From positions 1 to 64,000 of the forward strand of contig JAESIW010000032.1 of NCBI GenBank assembly GCA_016802295.1: a DNA stretch of 64,000 bases, written 5' to 3'. Source of the stretch: Brachionus rotundiformis. Lineage: Eukaryota > Rotifera > Eurotatoria > Ploima > Brachionidae. Shown one piece after another: positions 61,534 through 64,000 of this stretch; position 1 is the first letter of the stretch; the number at the start of each line of letters is the position of its first letter. Made by a program: the position numbers and the translations under genes. The notes under the pieces were generated by a model. It made no database searches. It was not told where the DNA came from and saw nothing but the letters and a program-made list of their open reading frames with translations.

Positions 61534-62238
61534 TTATAGTAGTTTTGTATTAATGCGTCCAACTATATTTGCAACCACATTAAATATAATATCGTGTTGG
61601 TTTAAATTAATTTCTATAGAATCGTATTCTGCATTGCTAAAAATTAATTTTACTAAGTAGGTATTTTTAAATTGTAACTTACAAATTAAATAATAATTGT
61701 TATAGTTAACCAAGCAATAACCATTATAATTGTTTTGGTTAACTTTTTTAGCTATAACGGTATCTTTAGGGTTTATTGTGGGCTTCATTGTATCGGTTTG
61801 GGCTATAAATGCAAAAATATCGTTATCTATAAACGATAAATTAAATTCGTTTTTAAACCACTCGGCATCTAAAGTTAAGGTTTGTTGGCTATGCAATATG
61901 TGTTGATGAGTATAAATACCGCTTCCTGCATCTTGTTCCGACTTATACAATGGCAAAACAGCATTTTTATTTAAATCTTTTTCTTTAGCTCCGTATTCTT
62001 GGCTTATATCTTTTAGGTCTATTTGCAAAATAGATGCAATTTTTTGCAAAACTGGTAAACTAGGGGTATTATTGCCACTTAAATACCTAGAAACCGTAGC
62101 TTGGGTAACTCCTAAATAGTTAGCAAAGTCTATTTGGTTGCTAAATTTGGTTTTCATAGCGTTTTCTATTAAACTTTTAACTTTTGTGTTGTTAGATTTT
62201 CCGCTAATGTTGGTTTTTTTTATAACATTTTTTGCCAT
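61534..62238 (-). CDS. XRE-type regulator with an altered S24/LexA-like domain
   Basis: About 234 residues from the ATG at 62238; a longer start at 62271 would read through the operator-like motif and lacks a ribosome site. Residues about 15-75 form an HTH_3 domain (FANYLGVTQATVSRYLSGNNTPS). The C-terminal half is an S24 peptidase-like fold. The position of the catalytic Ser is Thr150 in TDTMKPTI, while the general base Lys187 is retained; the spacing of 37 equals Ser119-Lys156 of LexA. Self-cleavage is therefore doubtful, so the protein may respond to a ligand. It resembles phage cI/LexA-like repressors but stands next to mntH rather than prophage genes. Confidence 0.85.
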   Translation of the reverse strand: MAKNVIKKTNISGKSNNTKVKSLIENAMKTKFSNQIDFANYLGVTQATVSRYLSGNNTPSLPVLQKIASILQIDLKDISQEYGAKEKDLNKNAVLPLYKSEQDAGSGIYTHQHILHSQQTLTLDAEWFKNEFNLSFIDNDIFAFIAQTDTMKPTINPKDTVIAKKVNQNNYNGYCLVNYNNYYLICKLQFKNTYLVKLIFSNAEYDSIEINLNQHDIIFNVVANIVGRINTKLL

Positions 62239-62247
62239 AACTATACC

Positions 62248-62260
62248 TATGTTTATACGT
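62248..62260. promoter_or_regulatory. Operator-like motif before the XRE/S24 gene
   Basis: TATGTTTATACGT, 10 nt upstream of the start codon at 62238; 11 of 13 bases match the motif before mntH in the same orientation, plus one more (12 of 13 in total). It fits autoregulation. Confidence 0.45.
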
Positions 62261-62377
62261 GTTATACACAATATATTTTTTACTTAATATATACTTTATA
62301 TACACTATTTTAATGGTTATTAAAACTAATATTATACACTATAATACAAAATATTTTATATTTAATACTAAATTGCG

Positions 62378-62406
62378 TTGTATTTGTTTTTATTTTGTTG
62401 TATAAT
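62378..62406 (+). promoter_or_regulatory. Promoter of the DeoR-family gene
   Basis: TTGTAT (62378-62383) and TATAAT (62401-62406) with a 17-nt spacer, 60 nt before the start. The GTGTAAAAAACAC palindrome (62417-62429) lies just after the expected transcription start and may be an operator for autoregulation. Confidence 0.6.
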
Positions 62407-62466
62407 GATAATTACAGTGTAAAAAACACAAATCTTAACATTTATTAATAAACAAAGTATACACAC

Positions 62467-63249
62467 ATGTTATTAGATAAAAGACGCCAAGAGATAATTA
62501 AACTTGCAGAGCTAAGGCAGGGTATATCAATTAAAGATTTAGCAGATCACTTTAAAGTTTCTACCATGACTATTTTAAGAGACATTAAAGTACTAGAAGA
62601 GCGTAGCTTAATAGAATCGGTAAGAGGGGGCGTATTACCGTTAGATGTACACAAGGCAGCAAACAATTACGCTAATTATTACGAGTATAAAAAACGTTCT
62701 GCTATGTTAGAAAAACAAGACATTGCATCGTGGTGCGTAGATAATTTAGTGCAAGATAGAATGATTTTAGCCCTAGAAGGTGGTTCTTCTGTGGCTTCGT
62801 TAATTAGGTTTTTAAATAATAAAAAACGTATAACCGTATTAACTAACGGCTTTTTTGTAGCGCAAGAAGCATTATCGCACTTAAACGAATCTAGCAAAGT
62901 AATTTTAAGCGGTGGTTTAATAGAAAAATCTTCGTACGTAATGGTAGGGCCAGACGCCGAAACCTTTTTTAACGATAAATACATAGACATTGCCTTTATT
63001 AGCTGTGTAGCATTTGATTTAAACGTAGGGCCAATGGATTCTAACCCGTTAGATATTCAGGTAAAAAAAGCTATGATTAAAAACGCTAAAAAAAGAGTAT
63101 TACTACTAGATACCACTAAGTTTGATAGAAGGTCTATTTTACCAACTATAGCATTAAACGAAGTTAATACTATAGTTACTAACAAAAATATAGACGATGA
63201 TATTAAAAAAGCATTACTTTCTTTTGGTATAGAAACGCATTTTGTATAA
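62467..63249 (+). CDS. DeoR-family transcriptional regulator
   Basis: A 260-residue repressor-type protein. The N-terminal HTH is RRQEIIKLAELRQGISIKDLADHFKVS with the family RDI-x-x-LEE-R-x-L-I-x-x-x-RGG pattern at about 39-57. The C-terminal DeoRC sensor domain has EGGSS (near 100), the TNG strand (near 121), the GG turn (near 143) and the LLLDTTKFDR motif (near 216). Such sensors bind phosphorylated sugars. Deoxyribose-phosphate control of the nupC-deoC-deoA-cdd operon is an attractive but unproven idea; the gene stands alone here. Confidence 0.88.
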   Translation: MLLDKRRQEIIKLAELRQGISIKDLADHFKVSTMTILRDIKVLEERSLIESVRGGVLPLDVHKAANNYANYYEYKKRSAMLEKQDIASWCVDNLVQDRMILALEGGSSVASLIRFLNNKKRITVLTNGFFVAQEALSHLNESSKVILSGGLIEKSSYVMVGPDAETFFNDKYIDIAFISCVAFDLNVGPMDSNPLDIQVKKAMIKNAKKRVLLLDTTKFDRRSILPTIALNEVNTIVTNKNIDDDIKKALLSFGIETHFV

Positions 63250-63299
63250 AAAATACAAAGCGATTCGCAAAATTAAGTTAATTTAGCTTTTTGTAATAT

Positions 63300-64000
63300 T
63301 TATAAATTATTTTTACTTACCTCGTACATAGCAATGGCGGCCGCATTACTAATATTTAGGCTATCTACACTGTTGCTGTGTATGGGTATTTTTACCACAA
63401 AATCACATTTTTTTTCGGTTAAAGATTTTAAACCTTCGCCTTCTGCCCCCATAACCAATACGGTTTTATTAAATTTTTGCATAGTGTTTATGGTGGTATT
63501 AGTATTGGCAGATAAACCAACTACCCAAAAATCTTGCTTTTTTAGTTCTTCTAAGGCTTGCACCAAGTTAGGCACAGTAATAATGTTTATAGCATCCATT
63601 GCCCCAGAGCTGGCTTTAACCATTGCAGAAGTTTCGTTATAAATATTTTTTAACATAATTATATGGTTAAACCCAAATGCCACTGCAGAACGCACAACGG
63701 CACCTATATTACGGGTATCGGTAACGTTATCTAAAGCTATTACGTTGCAAGTACTTAAATTACTAGCGTTTAGTATTAGGCTTTGCAAACTAACAGGGTT
63801 TAATTTGCTACAATGCAAAATATAACCTTGATGCACCTCATCCGATTCGGTAATTTCTGCAATTTGATTTTTAGTAACAATACATAATTTAGGTAATAAG
63901 TTAGGGGCAATATTTTGTAAAAAATCTTTGGTTTCTGCAAAGTTTTGTTGCAAAACCATTATTTTGTAAATATTGCGTTTTTTATTGGTTATAGCACTAA
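63300..64000 (-). CDS. rlmB: 23S rRNA 2'-O-methyltransferase RlmB/TrmH family, 5' end off-window
   Basis: A SpoU/TrmH-family methyltransferase. The frame continues without a stop from the Met at 63959 to the window edge; the added codons read SAITNKKRNIYKI, which matches the start of RlmB substrate-binding domains, so the gene begins outside. Family motifs are motif 1 DNVTDTRNIGAVVRSA, motif 2 VLVMGAEGEGL, and motif 3 VKIPIHSNSVDSLNISNAAAIAMYE. RlmB methylates G2251 in the peptidyl transferase region. SpoU paralogues cannot be separated with certainty on the visible part. Confidence 0.85.
   Translation of the reverse strand, partial: SAITNKKRNIYKIMVLQQNFAETKDFLQNIAPNLLPKLCIVTKNQIAEITESDEVHQGYILHCSKLNPVSLQSLILNASNLSTCNVIALDNVTDTRNIGAVVRSAVAFGFNHIIMLKNIYNETSAMVKASSGAMDAINIITVPNLVQALEELKKQDFWVVGLSANTNTTINTMQKFNKTVLVMGAEGEGLKSLTEKKCDFVVKIPIHSNSVDSLNISNAAAIAMYEVSKNNL

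Noticed and set aside
61534..62271. Remnant prophage around the cI/LexA-like regulator
   Set aside because: No integrase, capsid, terminase or excisionase gene is near; neighbours are a metal transporter and a DeoR regulator, and base composition is uniform.

Overview
The window is AT-rich, densely coded bacterial DNA. The 5S and 23S rRNA sequences, the split b/b' ATP synthase Fo operon without F1 genes, and the long-separated rRNA genes point to an alphaproteobacterium, probably host-associated and reduced. The Rickettsiales, Holosporales or Hepatincolaceae grade is a guess; no marker here fixes the genus. Promoters are close to the sigma70 consensus (several TTGTAT/TTGCAT boxes with 16-17 nt to TATAAT).

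Layout. 1-980: acidic tail of an off-window protein and a repeat-rich spacer. 981-3530: MFS exporter, pirin, acetyltransferase. 3554-7385: a nucleoside uptake and salvage operon (nupC, deoC, deoA, cdd). 7649-13416: typA, a zinc-ribbon orphan, a nitroreductase, feoB and feoA. 13716-13993: tRNA-Ile and tRNA-Ala, which normally lie between 16S and 23S but here stand alone. 14171-19906: on the opposite strand, a helicase-less ISP-like restriction-modification enzyme, an EptA-like lipid A phosphoethanolamine transferase and a DMT exporter. 20490-23504: 23S and 5S rRNA with long processing stems, followed by a possible small RNA unit and gpt.

24936-51374 is the centrepiece: a 26-kb locus that looks like a giant-adhesin type I secretion system of the Salmonella SPI-4 (Sii) kind. 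It has a MotA/TolQ-like channel protein with a long tail of 11-residue repeats, a MotB/OmpA-like partner, a TolC-like outer membrane protein, a 4074-residue RTX-derived giant protein, an ABC exporter with an N-terminal peptidase-like domain, and an HlyD-type adaptor. Between the giant protein and the exporter lie two low-complexity proteins (513 and 965 residues). They belong to no family I recognise, but they share a 15-residue box and a recurring coiled segment. They are the best candidates for something undescribed.

51511-64000: a beta-barrel protein with Pro-Asn repeats, aroC translationally coupled to the ATP synthase Fo operon, a DsbA-like oxidoreductase, an AAA ATPase plus DUF4276 pair that resembles a defence module, a porin, tRNA-Thr, an Nramp metal transporter next to an XRE/S24 regulator with a shared operator-like motif, a DeoR regulator, and the 3' part of an RlmB-type rRNA methyltransferase running off the window end.

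Together the genes describe a cell that imports nucleosides and metals (Nramp, FeoAB), modifies its envelope, and invests heavily in one secreted or surface-anchored giant protein.
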